From: Flavobacterium sp. 140616W15
GTDB taxonomy: Bacteria; Bacteroidota; Bacteroidia; Flavobacteriales; Flavobacteriaceae
DNA: 64,000 nt
Reading direction: 5' to 3'
Assembly (NCBI RefSeq): GCF_003668995.1
Contig: NZ_CP033068.1
Span: 3,906,001-3,970,000 of the forward strand
Below, in pieces: positions 26,748 through 35,692 of this stretch. Both the position numbers and the translations under genes were made by a program. The number at the start of each line of letters is the position of its first letter. The first letter of the stretch is position 1. The notes beneath the pieces are model-generated. The model was not told where the DNA came from, ran no database searches, and was given only the letters and a program-made list of their open reading frames with translations.

Positions 26748-27404
26748 TTAATCGATAATCATTTCAGGAATGTCACCTTCAATTATTAAGTTTGCTTCGG
26801 TTGAAACTATAATGTGTTCAACAGAAACACCAGGAGCTCGTTCTAAAAGTTTAAAACCTTTTGGAGTTATTTCTAAAACAGCCAATTCGGTAACAACTTT
26901 CTTTACACAACCAACTCCAGTTAACGGTAAACTGCATTTTTTTAGTATTTTAGACTCACCTGCTTTGTTTACATGCATCATGGCAACAATAATGTTTTCT
27001 GCAGAAGCTACTAGATCCATTGCACCACCCATTCCTTTTACCATTTTTCCAGGAATTTTCCAATTGGCAATATCTCCATTTTCAGAAACTTCCATAGCTC
27101 CAAGAATAGTTAAGTCTACTTTTTGGCTACGAATCATTCCAAAGCTAAAAGCTGAATCAAAGAAACTAGCTCCAGGCAATGTGGTTATGGTTTGTTTTCC
27201 TGCATTAATAACATCTGCATCTTCTTCTCCTTCAAAAGGGAAAGGCCCCATTCCTAGAACACCGTTTTCGCTTTGAAATTCGACATCAATTCCTTTCGGA
27301 ATATAGTTTGCTACCAATGTTGGTATTCCGATGCCTAAATTCACAAAAAAACGGTCTTTAAGCTCTTGTGCAATTCGTTTTGCAATATCTTCTTTTGTTA
27401 ACAT
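26748..27404 (-). CDS. scoB: 3-oxoacid CoA-transferase subunit B
   Basis: Beta subunit of succinyl-CoA:3-ketoacid CoA-transferase, which moves CoA between succinyl-CoA and acetoacetate. The 218-residue protein has VNLGIGIPTLVANY, the catalytic glutamate in QSENGVLGMGP (E46), and GAMEVSENGDIANWKIPGK with KGMGGAMDLV. These are the family's standard blocks. It is downstream of subunit A on the same strand with a 92-bp gap filled by repeats. Confidence 0.93.
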   Translation of the reverse strand: MLTKEDIAKRIAQELKDRFFVNLGIGIPTLVANYIPKGIDVEFQSENGVLGMGPFPFEGEEDADVINAGKQTITTLPGASFFDSAFSFGMIRSQKVDLTILGAMEVSENGDIANWKIPGKMVKGMGGAMDLVASAENIIVAMMHVNKAGESKILKKCSLPLTGVGCVKKVVTELAVLEITPKGFKLLERAPGVSVEHIIVSTEANLIIEGDIPEMIID

Positions 27405-27407
27405 ATC

Positions 27408-27502
27408 TTTTTTAATGTGTCAATTTTTTAATGTGCCAATTTGATAATTTAAACCATTCAGTGAGAATTATCTAATTGTCTCATTATCTCAATTATCTAA
27501 TT
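27408..27502. repeat. Two tandem/direct repeats between scoA and scoB
   Basis: A 16-bp unit, TTTTTTAATGTGTCAA, is repeated head to tail with one mismatch (27408-27423, 27424-27439). Then AATTATCTAATT occurs at 27466-27477 and 27491-27502. The last copy overlaps the scoA stop codon, so the gene's 3' end is itself made of repeat sequence. Confidence 0.7.
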
Positions 27503-28198
27503 TCTCTGTCTTACCGTACGCTGCTCAATTCTCTTCTCAAATTTTTCTCCCTGAAAAATGCGTTGAACCATAATTCCAGGAATATGAATTTGATTGGGAT
27601 CTAATGTTCCAGCAGGAACCAGTTCTTCAACTTCGGCAATGGTGATTTTTGCTCCCCCAGCCATGCAGGCATTAAAGTTTCTAGCTGTTCCTTTAAAGAT
27701 AAGATTTCCAGCTTCATCGCCTTTCCATGCTTTTACAATTGCAAAATCGGCTTTGAATGCTTCTTCCATAATATGCATTTTTCCATTAAATTCACGAACT
27801 TCTTTGCCTTCGGCAACTTCTGTCCCATAACCTGCAGGAGTAAAAAAAGCAGGGATTCCGGCTTGTGCTGAACGGCAACGTTCTGCTAATGTTCCTTGTG
27901 GAATGAGTTCTACATCTAATTCTCCAGAAAGCATCTGACGTTCGAATTCAGCATTTTCACCAACATAAGAAGAAATCATTTTCTTGATTTGCTTTTTTTG
28001 CAATAATAACCCTAAACCAAAATCATCTACACCTGCATTGTTTGAGATACAAGTAAGCCCTGAGGTTTCTGTTTTTACCAATTCGGCAATAGTATTTTCT
28101 GGAATGCCACATAAACCAAATCCGCCAAACATAATTGTCATGTCGTTTTTAATTCCTTGAATTGCTTCCTGAACGGTGTTGACTTTTTTACTAATCAT
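27497..28198 (-). CDS. scoA: 3-oxoacid CoA-transferase subunit A
   Basis: Alpha subunit partner of scoB. The 233-residue protein shows [21 protein letters not shown] N-terminal glycine-rich sequence (seen as [14 protein letters not shown]), [16 protein letters not shown], and [20 protein letters not shown], typical of SCOT alpha subunits. The pair would let the cell use ketoacids or acetoacetate, and could act alongside the crotonase seen at the left end, though the two are not linked here. The C-terminus EQRTVRQRN lies within the edge of the repeat tract. Confidence 0.93.
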   Translation of the reverse strand: MISKKVNTVQEAIQGIKNDMTIMFGGFGLCGIPENTIAELVKTETSGLTCISNNAGVDDFGLGLLLQKKQIKKMISSYVGENAEFERQMLSGELDVELIPQGTLAERCRSAQAGIPAFFTPAGYGTEVAEGKEVREFNGKMHIMEEAFKADFAIVKAWKGDEAGNLIFKGTARNFNACMAGGAKITIAEVEELVPAGTLDPNQIHIPGIMVQRIFQGEKFEKRIEQRTVRQRN

Positions 28199-28320
28199 AT
28201 TATTTGTCTTGTATTGACGTATATTTTTGATAAAAATACCAATTTTAGATTAAATTATAACGATTTCGTAAAAAATAAATCTACAAGGTAATTTGTGGGA
28301 TATAATTTAACAACGATTGT

Positions 28321-28488
28321 GATTAACCGCAAAGGGCGCTAAGGTTTACGCAAAGTTGGCAAAGCTTAATCTATAAATAACTTTGCGAACTTTGTGCTTT
28401 TATCTTTGTGAACTTTGTGGTAAATTTTTAAGCCACAGATTACCCTGATTAAAAGGATTTAAAAACTTTGCGTGCTTTGCGGTTAATC
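28321..28488. repeat. Repeat element with 14-bp terminal inverted repeats (AACCGCAAAG family)
   Basis: GATTAACCGCAAAG at 28321-28334 is a perfect inverted match of CTTTGCGGTTAATC at 28475-28488. The 168-bp interior repeats phrases such as ACTTTGCG, AACTTTGTG and CTTTGTGAACTTTG, plus GCCACAGATT. A related segment starting AACCGCAAAGGGC and ending in AATCTGTGGC is at 40441-40525. The element contains no reading frame. Confidence 0.75.
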
Positions 28489-28526
28489 TTTTATTTTTTT
28501 GGATTAATCTGCATTCAATTTGTTCC

Positions 28527-28582
28527 AAAAAAAATCCTTTTGCGTCTTCCGAAAAATCAGAAGCAACAAAAGGATATTTTTA
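28527..28582 (-). terminator. Terminator of the ricT-gldH-pbp1A transcript
   Basis: Outer stem AAATCCTTTTG / CAAAAGGAT with an inner GTCTTC / GAAG pairing, and A/T runs on both sides, 22 bp after the pbp1A stop on the minus strand. Confidence 0.8.
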
Positions 28583-28603
28583 TTTTATAGAAATGAATTT
28601 AAA

Positions 28604-30907
28604 CTACAGTTCGAATTCGTCTGTGTTTTGCTCAATGTCTGTTGTGTCTTTGACTTTTGGAGCCGAGTAGCAATCTACTTTTATCGAAAGATTTGAAGGT
28701 CTTTCAAATTCAGATTTTGATACTTGTAAAGCAGGATCGGCATAACAAAGTTTCATGAAATAACCCCAAACAGGTAAGGCTGCTGTTGCACCTTGTCCGT
28801 AGGTAATACTTTTAAAACGTGCCGAACGGTCTTCACAACCTACCCAAACACCCGTTACTAAGTTTGGAACCATACCCATGAACCAACCATCTGACTGATT
28901 TTGTGTTGTTCCTGTTTTTCCAGCAATAGGATTACGGAACATGTATGGATATCCTGTCCAGCGTTTGTCTCCACTACCGCCCCCTTCAGTGCGTAAACGT
29001 GAACCTGAACCACTTTCGGTAACTCCTTGAAGCAATTTAATTACTGCAAAGGCAATGTCTTTATTTAGTACATCGTGAGATTCTGGAATTGGCTCATAAA
29101 TTACTTCACCGCTTTTATTTTCAATTCGGTTTAGGAACTGTGGTTTTACATAAACACCTTGGTTTGCAAATGTGCTGTAAGCAGCAACCATATCTTCGAC
29201 TGTGATTTCAACAGCACCTAATGCGATTGAAGGTTGTACTGGAATTTGAGATTTTACACCTAGTTTATGTGCTAGTTCAACTACCGCTTCAGGACCAACA
29301 CGGTCAATTAATTTTGCTGATACAGTGTTGATAGAGTTAGCTAAACCTTGTTTTAAAGTTACCATTCCGCGATATCTGTTATCAGAGTTTCTTGGTTCCC
29401 AATCGGCTGTAACATGATGACGTCCTTTGTGAATCATAAATGGACCATCAAGAATAGAGTCGCAAGGAGACATATTTAGTTGCTCAATTGCAGCTGCATA
29501 AACAAACGGTTTGAATGTAGAACCTACTTGTCTAGCCCCTTGCCCTACGTGATCGTATTGAAAATATTTATAATTGATTCCACCAACCCAAGCCTTAATA
29601 CTACCCGTTTGTGGTTCCATTGCCATTAAACCTGCTTGTAAAAAGTGTTTGTAATAACGTATAGAATCTAAAGGGGTCATGATTGTATCTCTTTCTCCTT
29701 TCCAGGTAAACACAGTCATTTTTGTTTTTTCGCTAAATGATTTTATGATTTCTTCATCGCTTTTATCGGCAGCTTTCATTACTGACCAACGGTACGAAGA
29801 TTTCATAGCTTGATTTATAATTCGTTGCGTTTCAGCTTCAGAAATATTAACAAAAGGAGCATTTTTATTTGTTTTTGATTGTAAGAAAAACTCTTCCTGT
29901 AAGTTTTTCATATGTGCCGCAACTGCTTCTTCAGCATGTAATTGCATTCTAGAATCAATAGTAGTATATATTTTTAGACCATCTTTGTAAATGTTGTAGT
30001 CTGAACCGTCTGGTTTTTTATTCTCAGCTACCCATTTTTTCATATAATCACGTAGGTATTCTCTAAAGTAAGTTGCCGTTCCTTCTCGGTGACTTTCTAG
30101 TTTAAACTTCAGTGAGATAGGAAGGGCTTGTAACTTGTTTTTTTGATCCTCTGTAATCATACCTGCTTTTTCCATTTGGGCAAGTACAACGTTACGACGA
30201 TTTTTAACTCCTTGCGGATTTCTTACGGGATTGTATAAACCTGAGTTCTTGAACATTCCGACTAATATTGCCGATTCGTCCATTGTTAAATCTTTCGGTT
30301 CCTTAGAAAAATAGGTTTGTGCAGCAGAACTTACACCAACGGAATAATTACCAAAGTCATATACGTTGCAATACATTGCAATTATTTCATTTTTAGTATA
30401 TTGTCTTTCTAAACGAATGGCAATAATCCATTCTTTTACTTTTTGTACAATTCTAAAAGGTAAAAATTTTGATCCTTCTCCGTGAAATAATTGTTTGGCT
30501 AATTGTTGCGTAAGGGTACTTGCTCCTCCACTAGTTCCTAAACTTGCAATAGCTCTTAAAGTTCCACGTCCGTCGATACCCGAATGTTCGTAAAAACGCT
30601 CATCTTCAGTTGCTACAAGTGCTTCAACAAGACTTTTAGGTAAGTCAGAATATTTTAACTGTGACCTGTTTGTCTGGAAATACTTACCAATAACTACTCC
30701 ATCTGAGGAGATGATTTCAGTAGCTAAATTAGAATCAGGATTTTCTAAGTCTTCAAATGAAGGCATAGAACCAAAGATTCCCCATGAAGCAAATAAGAAA
30801 AAGGTAATAACACCTAATAAACCATAACCGAAAATTTTCCAAAAGGTCTTTTTGTAATAATTTATGTCTTTATCAGTTTTTGTTGGATTGTTTTTTTTAG
30901 CAGCCAT
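28604..30907 (-). CDS. Class A penicillin-binding protein (PBP1A-type)
   Basis: Bifunctional peptidoglycan synthase of 767 residues. A cytoplasmic tail and one membrane helix (about 23-45) precede the glycosyltransferase-51 domain, seen as ATEDERFYEHSGID (catalytic E101) and GGASTLTQQLAKQLF. The transpeptidase has the nucleophile in GSTFKPF (S463, K466), SIN at 525-527 and KTGTT at 664-668. The C-terminus ends in an acidic tail (EQNTDEFEL). It is the last gene of an apparent operon ricT-gldH-pbp1A, 11 bp after gldH. Confidence 0.95.
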   Translation of the reverse strand: MAAKKNNPTKTDKDINYYKKTFWKIFGYGLLGVITFFLFASWGIFGSMPSFEDLENPDSNLATEIISSDGVVIGKYFQTNRSQLKYSDLPKSLVEALVATEDERFYEHSGIDGRGTLRAIASLGTSGGASTLTQQLAKQLFHGEGSKFLPFRIVQKVKEWIIAIRLERQYTKNEIIAMYCNVYDFGNYSVGVSSAAQTYFSKEPKDLTMDESAILVGMFKNSGLYNPVRNPQGVKNRRNVVLAQMEKAGMITEDQKNKLQALPISLKFKLESHREGTATYFREYLRDYMKKWVAENKKPDGSDYNIYKDGLKIYTTIDSRMQLHAEEAVAAHMKNLQEEFFLQSKTNKNAPFVNISEAETQRIINQAMKSSYRWSVMKAADKSDEEIIKSFSEKTKMTVFTWKGERDTIMTPLDSIRYYKHFLQAGLMAMEPQTGSIKAWVGGINYKYFQYDHVGQGARQVGSTFKPFVYAAAIEQLNMSPCDSILDGPFMIHKGRHHVTADWEPRNSDNRYRGMVTLKQGLANSINTVSAKLIDRVGPEAVVELAHKLGVKSQIPVQPSIALGAVEITVEDMVAAYSTFANQGVYVKPQFLNRIENKSGEVIYEPIPESHDVLNKDIAFAVIKLLQGVTESGSGSRLRTEGGGSGDKRWTGYPYMFRNPIAGKTGTTQNQSDGWFMGMVPNLVTGVWVGCEDRSARFKSITYGQGATAALPVWGYFMKLCYADPALQVSKSEFERPSNLSIKVDCYSAPKVKDTTDIEQNTDEFEL

Positions 30908-30918
30908 ATAAATCTATT

Positions 30919-31398
30919 CTAATCTTTTTTTTCAATTCTAAAACCTACATCAGTAATTCCCTCAAGTTGTTGTACACCAGGTACTTTTCCAGACTCTCTA
31001 ACTGCTTGTTTGATGTGAACTTTGTATTTCCCTTTAAATTTAACGTCCTCTTTGTAAAAGAGTTTACTTTCTTTTATATCCGTAAATCCATTGCCCATTA
31101 AAGTTCCATCGGGGTGTGCCATTTGGTATTCAAGGGTATCTACTTTGGTGAATCCGCTTTGGGTTTCAATAGCAACAATTAAAAATATATTATTGAAAGG
31201 ATAATTGTTATTATCTCTCAAATTTACAAATAAATTGTATCGTTTGGTTGAATCTAATTCTGGTAAATTAAATGTTACAATACTATCTTTATGCCAGGCA
31301 GATCCAACAGATTTGTATTCATCAAATACTCTTTTTTTATCGCATGAAAAAAGAAGTATAGCCATCAAAAGAAGAATCGCGCTATTTTTTATTCTCAT
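30919..31398 (-). CDS. gldH: Gliding-motility lipoprotein GldH
   Basis: A 159-residue lipoprotein: MRIKNSAILLLMAILLFSC, lipidated at C19. The mature part matches GldH in layout, with VFDEYKSVGSAWHKDSIVTFNLPELDS, YNLFVNLRDNNNYPFNN and the late GITDVGFRIEK. GldH is one of the lipoproteins required for gliding in Flavobacterium johnsoniae and is tied to the type IX secretion and motility machinery. Its start overlaps the end of ricT by 17 bp. Occurrence with ricT and pbp1A is a common Flavobacteriaceae arrangement as far as I recall. Confidence 0.88.
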   Translation of the reverse strand: MRIKNSAILLLMAILLFSCDKKRVFDEYKSVGSAWHKDSIVTFNLPELDSTKRYNLFVNLRDNNNYPFNNIFLIVAIETQSGFTKVDTLEYQMAHPDGTLMGNGFTDIKESKLFYKEDVKFKGKYKVHIKQAVRESGKVPGVQQLEGITDVGFRIEKKD

Positions 31399-32701
31399 TT
31401 TTTGTAATAATTATTGGTTTTCTAGGGCCAGCTGGTTTCTTATCATTCGCAGCATTATTGTTTGGCTTATTGTTATTATTGTTTCCAGCTGGCTTATTGC
31501 CTTTTGGATTTTGATTTTTGGGTGCTTGATTGTTAGGAGCAATTGCAGGAGCTGCAGCAGCATTTTCACCAATAGTTTTGCGTTTTTTAGCTGGTTTTTT
31601 CTTTCTTTTAGGTTGATCAAAACGAGTTAAACTTTCTTGCCCCATAGCATTATTAAAGTCTTTTTCAGGCTCTTGAGTAACTTCTATTGCAAAATCTTCA
31701 AGTGATGAAACTCTTTTTTTGAGTTTGTTTTCGGCAACGATTTCTTTTACCTGATCAATTTTTAAAACATGCCAATTTGCAAAGTTATTTGTGTAAGCAA
31801 ACCACATTAATCCTTTAAAAATGTCTTGTTTTTGGCAAACAGCATCTCCTTTTTCGGTAACTAATTTAGTATCATAATCAGGAAAATCTTTAAGAGCATC
31901 CATGTAAGTATCTAGCTCATAATTTAAACAACACTTTAGTTTTCCGCATTGTCCAGCCAATTTTTGTGGATTTAAAGATAATTGTTGGTAACGTGCCGCA
32001 GAGGTATTTACACTTCTAAAGTCAGTCAACCAAGTTGAACAGCATAATTCTCTTCCACATGAACCAATTCCTCCTAAACGAGCTGCTTCTTGACGGAAAC
32101 CAACTTGTTTCATTTCGACTCTGGTACTGAACTCTTTAGCAAAATCTTTAATTAAAAGTCTGAAATCGACTCTGTCATTTGCAGTATAATAAAATGTGGC
32201 TTTAGACCCATCTCCTTGAAATTCAATGTCTGAGATTTTCATTTCTAGTTTTTGAGCAATCGCTAACTCACGTGCACGAACTTTCATTGGTTCTTCTCTT
32301 TCACGAGCCGCCGACCAGATATCGATATCTTTTTGTGAGGCTTTGCGGTAAATTTTAGGAACTTCGTTACTTGCAGGATTAACACCTTTTTTCTTCATTT
32401 GAATTTTTACTAATTCGCCTGTAAGAGTTACTATTCCTATATCATGTCCTGGAGACGCTACAGTTGCAACAATATCTCCAATACTTAAAGTTAATTTATC
32501 TACGTTTCTAAAGAATTCTTTTCTACCATTTTTAAAACGTACTTCAACACAATCAAAAGGAGCTTCTCCGTTAGGTAAACTCATATTGGAAAGCCAATCA
32601 AAAACGGTTAATTTGTTGCAGCTATCGGTGCCGCAAGTCCCATTATTTTTACAACCCTTAGGTGCGCCACCATCAGAAGTTGAACAACTTGTACATGCCA
32701 T
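31382..32701 (-). CDS. ricT: PSP1-domain protein, RicT/YaaT family
   Basis: A 439-residue protein whose central part is the PSP1 domain, with VEVRFKNGRKEFFRN, GIGSCGRELCCSTWL and QCGKLKCCLNYELD cysteine clusters that in RicT proteins bind an iron-sulfur cluster. The N-terminus adds a cysteine-rich segment (MACTSCSTSDGG and CKNNGTCGTDSC). The C-terminal 90 residues are a low-complexity, Lys/Asn/Pro-rich tail (NKPAGNNNNNKPNNN). In Bacillus RicT acts with RicA and RicF on RNase Y-dependent mRNA processing. Whether this applies here is unknown. Confidence 0.88.
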   Translation of the reverse strand: MACTSCSTSDGGAPKGCKNNGTCGTDSCNKLTVFDWLSNMSLPNGEAPFDCVEVRFKNGRKEFFRNVDKLTLSIGDIVATVASPGHDIGIVTLTGELVKIQMKKKGVNPASNEVPKIYRKASQKDIDIWSAAREREEPMKVRARELAIAQKLEMKISDIEFQGDGSKATFYYTANDRVDFRLLIKDFAKEFSTRVEMKQVGFRQEAARLGGIGSCGRELCCSTWLTDFRSVNTSAARYQQLSLNPQKLAGQCGKLKCCLNYELDTYMDALKDFPDYDTKLVTEKGDAVCQKQDIFKGLMWFAYTNNFANWHVLKIDQVKEIVAENKLKKRVSSLEDFAIEVTQEPEKDFNNAMGQESLTRFDQPKRKKKPAKKRKTIGENAAAAPAIAPNNQAPKNQNPKGNKPAGNNNNNKPNNNAANDKKPAGPRKPIIITKNENKK

Positions 32702-33139
32702 AATTTTATATGTAGTGTTGCAATTAATGCAACTTAAGTTCTTAAAAAGATTAATGTGTAAAGATAGTATTTTTTTTAGTTTGCTTTTTAATGGATTAAC
32801 ACTAATGCTACGTTAAATACAAAAGGCAGTACTATTTAAGAGAAAATTCTCTTGTTATTTATTTGTCTTAGTTAAAAGAACTTACTATTTAAGAATAGTT
32901 TTTTTAACCAAAAAAGCTATTCTGATTATTCTAAAATAATTATTTAAACTTATATTTGGGTTATATTTATAGGTTTTATCTTAAAATCTTAAGCTCGAGT
33001 ATTGATTAAAAAAACGAAATATCCCTCATTGACATGAGTCATTCGCTACAACTTTGCAAATTATTATTTTGCTGTTGAGATTACTGTCAATACCTTCAAA
33101 TATTATCAATCTATTTTATACTATTTACAACAAAAAACC
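32702..33139. other. Intergenic region, 438 bp, between divergent genes
   Basis: Contains the palindrome GTTGCA ATTAA TGCAAC at 32717-32733, 16 bp before the ricT start. It also has a small stem AAGAGAA/TTCTCTT at 32837-32852, and a hairpin AGAATAG-T-run / A-run-CTATTCT at 32892-32923. A -7-like TATATTTG on the plus strand lies at 32951-32958, which could serve the lipoprotein gene at 33140 with a long leader. A hairpin between two divergent genes has no obvious terminator role. No coding frame of note. Confidence 0.55.
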
Positions 33140-34156
33140 ATGAACAAATTATTTTACGTTTTATTCGCAATCCCTTTTTTTATTAGCTGTACGAATAAAA
33201 AGTCTTTAGATCAAAAAAATATAAATTCAGCTAAAAAAGACACTACTCCTACCAGTGTTGCAACAGTAGAAACGCAAAAAATATCTGATTTGGATATATA
33301 TAATGTTAATTCAATTTTTGGCGAAAAAGATACCATTGCGTTAATATCATTGTCTGATAAATATCAATTAAGCGAACATAAAGACTCTCTTGCTATTCCT
33401 GATGTCAAAAAATTAGGAGAAAAAGACGCTCAATATCTAGTATTGAATTCGACATATAGAAATAGAATGCTATCTAAAATGAAAATATCAGAAAAAGATA
33501 GTGTTTATGTCTACGATTATGCTACTAATAATATCAATGTATTTTCTGTGAAATCCCTACAAGTAGTAGCAGCTATAAATGTATACGGAGCCGATTGGCC
33601 TTATTCACAACATGATTATATGATTGGATTTGCACTAGATCCTCAATTGCTAAAAGGATTTAACTCCTATTATTTGAATACTCTAGTTTGCATTGGCTCA
33701 AAGAATCCTTTTGCAATGAAGCAATTGAAAGCCATAAAATGGAAAGAAACAACAATTGCTAAGGCACCTGCTACGGCTCTAAATCCAGAATATAATAATT
33801 TGATAAAAACGGCAAGCAAAAAAATGGCTTATAGTTATAAATCAAATGGATTTGAATACTTTTTACAGGATTATCTAAAAGAAGAAACAGTAGTGTTGAG
33901 AAGGCTAATTGTTAAAGAAGAAAAAACAAACCAGATAGTTTGTGACAAGTATTACCGTGAGAGCGAAGGCAACTCGATTGCACAATTAAATGACAATAGT
34001 GAAGATAAAGAAGTTAGTCAATGGACTGGTAAACTGTTTAAGAATAAACCTGAGGTGGTTTTTGGTTTTGAATACGTTTCTTTCGGTTGCCCAGGGATTT
34101 CATTCTTAGATAAAAATGAACCTGACATCTTTTTAAATTGTGATAACAGACATTAA
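33140..34156 (+). CDS. Lipoprotein of unknown function, 338 aa
   Basis: Lipoprotein signal MNKLFYVLFAIPFFISC with lipidation at C17. A Ser/Thr/Lys-rich linker (residues 18-50) leads to a globular domain of about 280 residues that I do not recognise. Two or three cysteines occur late (C203 area, C320s). It is monocistronic: divergent from ricT and convergent with the ferredoxin gene, with a strong terminator directly after it. Confidence 0.75.
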   Translation: MNKLFYVLFAIPFFISCTNKKSLDQKNINSAKKDTTPTSVATVETQKISDLDIYNVNSIFGEKDTIALISLSDKYQLSEHKDSLAIPDVKKLGEKDAQYLVLNSTYRNRMLSKMKISEKDSVYVYDYATNNINVFSVKSLQVVAAINVYGADWPYSQHDYMIGFALDPQLLKGFNSYYLNTLVCIGSKNPFAMKQLKAIKWKETTIAKAPATALNPEYNNLIKTASKKMAYSYKSNGFEYFLQDYLKEETVVLRRLIVKEEKTNQIVCDKYYRESEGNSIAQLNDNSEDKEVSQWTGKLFKNKPEVVFGFEYVSFGCPGISFLDKNEPDIFLNCDNRH

Positions 34157-34167
34157 TTTAACCTTAT

Positions 34168-34217
34168 AAAAAAGAAAAACCTATTCATTTGATATTTAGA
34201 ATAGGTTTTTCTTTTTA
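34168..34217. terminator. Strong bidirectional terminator
   Basis: AAAAAGAAAAACCTATTC, 12-base loop, GAATAGGTTTTTCTTTTT: an 18-bp perfect stem whose right end overlaps the ferredoxin stop codon. It separates two convergent transcripts. Confidence 0.93.
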
Positions 34218-34445
34218 AGTTTCTTTTACCGTAATGATTTTTACTGGGCAGGCTTTTGCGGCCAATTCACAGCTTTCTACAATAGTATGATTTGATGACT
34301 TTAAAGTAAAAAAGCCTTTTGCATTTACTGAGTGTATCAAAACTGATTTTCCATCTTTTTTTGACATCTGAAAATGTAAAGAATCCATTTCTACACAGTA
34401 ATTACACCCAATACACTTGTCTCTTTGTAATGTTACAATAACCAT
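34215..34445 (-). CDS. Small 4Fe-4S ferredoxin
   Basis: A 76-residue soluble ferredoxin. The cysteines are CIGCNYC (C11, C14, C17) and later SCELAAKACP (C59, C66), so it can hold one Fe4S4 cluster with a spare cysteine, as in monocluster ferredoxins. Its ATG overlaps the stop of the U32 gene by one base, so it is translationally coupled to it. That placement suggests it delivers electrons to, or helps maintain, the U32-family enzyme. Confidence 0.9.
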   Translation of the reverse strand: MVIVTLQRDKCIGCNYCVEMDSLHFQMSKKDGKSVLIHSVNAKGFFTLKSSNHTIVESCELAAKACPVKIITVKET

Positions 34446-35686
34446 TATACCTCAACAATTTTATATAATTTATCAGACATTCTGATTCTGAAAGGAAGTT
34501 TGAAGGTACAATCATCCCCTTTTGTTGCTTTATCAGCTACAATGTCATTTACATACATTTCGTCGATTACCATTTCCTGAGCCCCTGTACTTGGCCCAGT
34601 TACAAGAATTCTATCCCCAATTTTAATGTCGTAAGCTTCAATTTTAAATTGCCCAACTTCAGCTTTTGGAAAAAAGTGAGTTCCTTTACCTACATAGACT
34701 TTCTTTTGCGTTGCTGCTGATCCCGGAATATCGCTCCATTCACCTAGTTCTTGTCCTAGGTAATACCCTGACCAAAAACCACGATTGTAAACAGTATTCA
34801 AAGCTTCCATCCAGGTTGCCGTTTTATCATTTGAAAAAGTACCATCGTAATAGGAATCGATAGCTTCGCGATATGTTTTTATTACTGTTGCCACATATTC
34901 GGGAGCACGTCCACGACCTTCTATTTTTAAAACCTGAATTCCAGAATCGATTACTTGATCAAGAAAATCCAGCGTACATAAATCTTTAGGAGACATCAAA
35001 TACTCGTTATCGACTTCGATTTCAAAACCAGTTTCTTGGTCTATAACAGTATATTTTTTACGACAATTTTGCTTGCAAGCGCCACGGTTTGCCGAGGAGT
35101 TATGCGAATGTAAACTCAAATAGCACTTTCCTGATACTGCCATACATAAAGCACCATGTCCAAAAATTTCGATTTCAACTAAATTTCCATTCGGACCTTT
35201 TATTTGTTCTTTCTCAATTTGATCCGTAATACTTTTTACCTGACGTAGACTCAATTCTCGACTTAGAACCATTGTGTCTGCAAATAAGCTGTAAAATTTT
35301 ATGGTTTCGATATTGGTCACATTCAGCTGTGTCGAAATATGTACTTCCATACCAATTGTTCTTGCCATCGCAATTACGGCTTGATCGGATGCAATTACGG
35401 CTGTAATATTGGCTTCTTTGGCTTTGTTTAACAACGTTTTTACAACCGATAAATCGTGGTCATAAATAATTGTGTTTAGCGTAAGGTAACTTCGAACGTT
35501 TTTGGTTGCACAACGAGCAGCAATTTCTTGCAAATCGTCCATAGTAAAGTTTACCGTTGAACGTGCTCGCATGTTGAGTTGTTCTACTCCAAAATAAATA
35601 GAATCTGCGCCATTATCAAGCGCAGCCTGAAGTGACTCAAAGCTCCCTGCGGGAGCCATAAGTTCAATTGTATTGTTTATTGTCAT
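34445..35686 (-). CDS. trhP: Peptidase U32-family tRNA hydroxylation protein (TrhP-like)
   Basis: A 413-residue U32-family protein. The signature EIFGHGALCMAVSGKCYLS and the following SSANRGACKQNCRKKY supply the cysteine set (C in ALC, GKC, GAC, QNC) expected to bind an iron-sulfur cluster. The N-terminus IELMAPAGSFESLQAALDNGAD is typical. The C-terminal 85 residues form the U32-associated barrel domain. In E. coli TrhP makes 5-hydroxyuridine at tRNA position 34 using prephenate-derived chemistry. RlhA is a paralog acting on rRNA, so the substrate is not certain. TrhO, which performs the same modification with O2, is the gene immediately upstream. Confidence 0.82.
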   Translation of the reverse strand: MTINNTIELMAPAGSFESLQAALDNGADSIYFGVEQLNMRARSTVNFTMDDLQEIAARCATKNVRSYLTLNTIIYDHDLSVVKTLLNKAKEANITAVIASDQAVIAMARTIGMEVHISTQLNVTNIETIKFYSLFADTMVLSRELSLRQVKSITDQIEKEQIKGPNGNLVEIEIFGHGALCMAVSGKCYLSLHSHNSSANRGACKQNCRKKYTVIDQETGFEIEVDNEYLMSPKDLCTLDFLDQVIDSGIQVLKIEGRGRAPEYVATVIKTYREAIDSYYDGTFSNDKTATWMEALNTVYNRGFWSGYYLGQELGEWSDIPGSAATQKKVYVGKGTHFFPKAEVGQFKIEAYDIKIGDRILVTGPSTGAQEMVIDEMYVNDIVADKATKGDDCTFKLPFRIRMSDKLYKIVEV

Positions 35687-35692
35687 GATGGA

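Larger units (their letters stand above)
28199..28603. other. Intergenic region, 405 bp
   Basis: Lies between scoA and the pbp1A stop. It holds a repeat element bounded by inverted GATTAACCGCAAAG ends (28321-28488) and the terminator of the pbp1A transcript (28527-28582). The remaining sequence is A+T-rich and should contain the scoA promoter, but no TAnnTTTG box is obvious. No gene seen. Confidence 0.6.

Noticed and set aside
26770..27276. 168-codon open frame opposite scoB
   Set aside because: It is the antisense shadow of a well-matched CoA-transferase gene and has no motif of its own. Similar shadows opposite the FAD reductase (43324-43752) and gldH/ricT (31205-31630) were dropped for the same reason.
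27408..27502. CRISPR-like array
   Set aside because: Repeats are too few, too short and directly tandem, with no spacers of regular length and no cas genes nearby. The same holds for the other word repeats.
32717..32733. Third binding site for the merC-side Fur-family regulator
   Set aside because: Its arms read GTTGCA...TGCAAC, the opposite polarity to the TGCAA...TTGCA arms near merC, so it is not the same operator.
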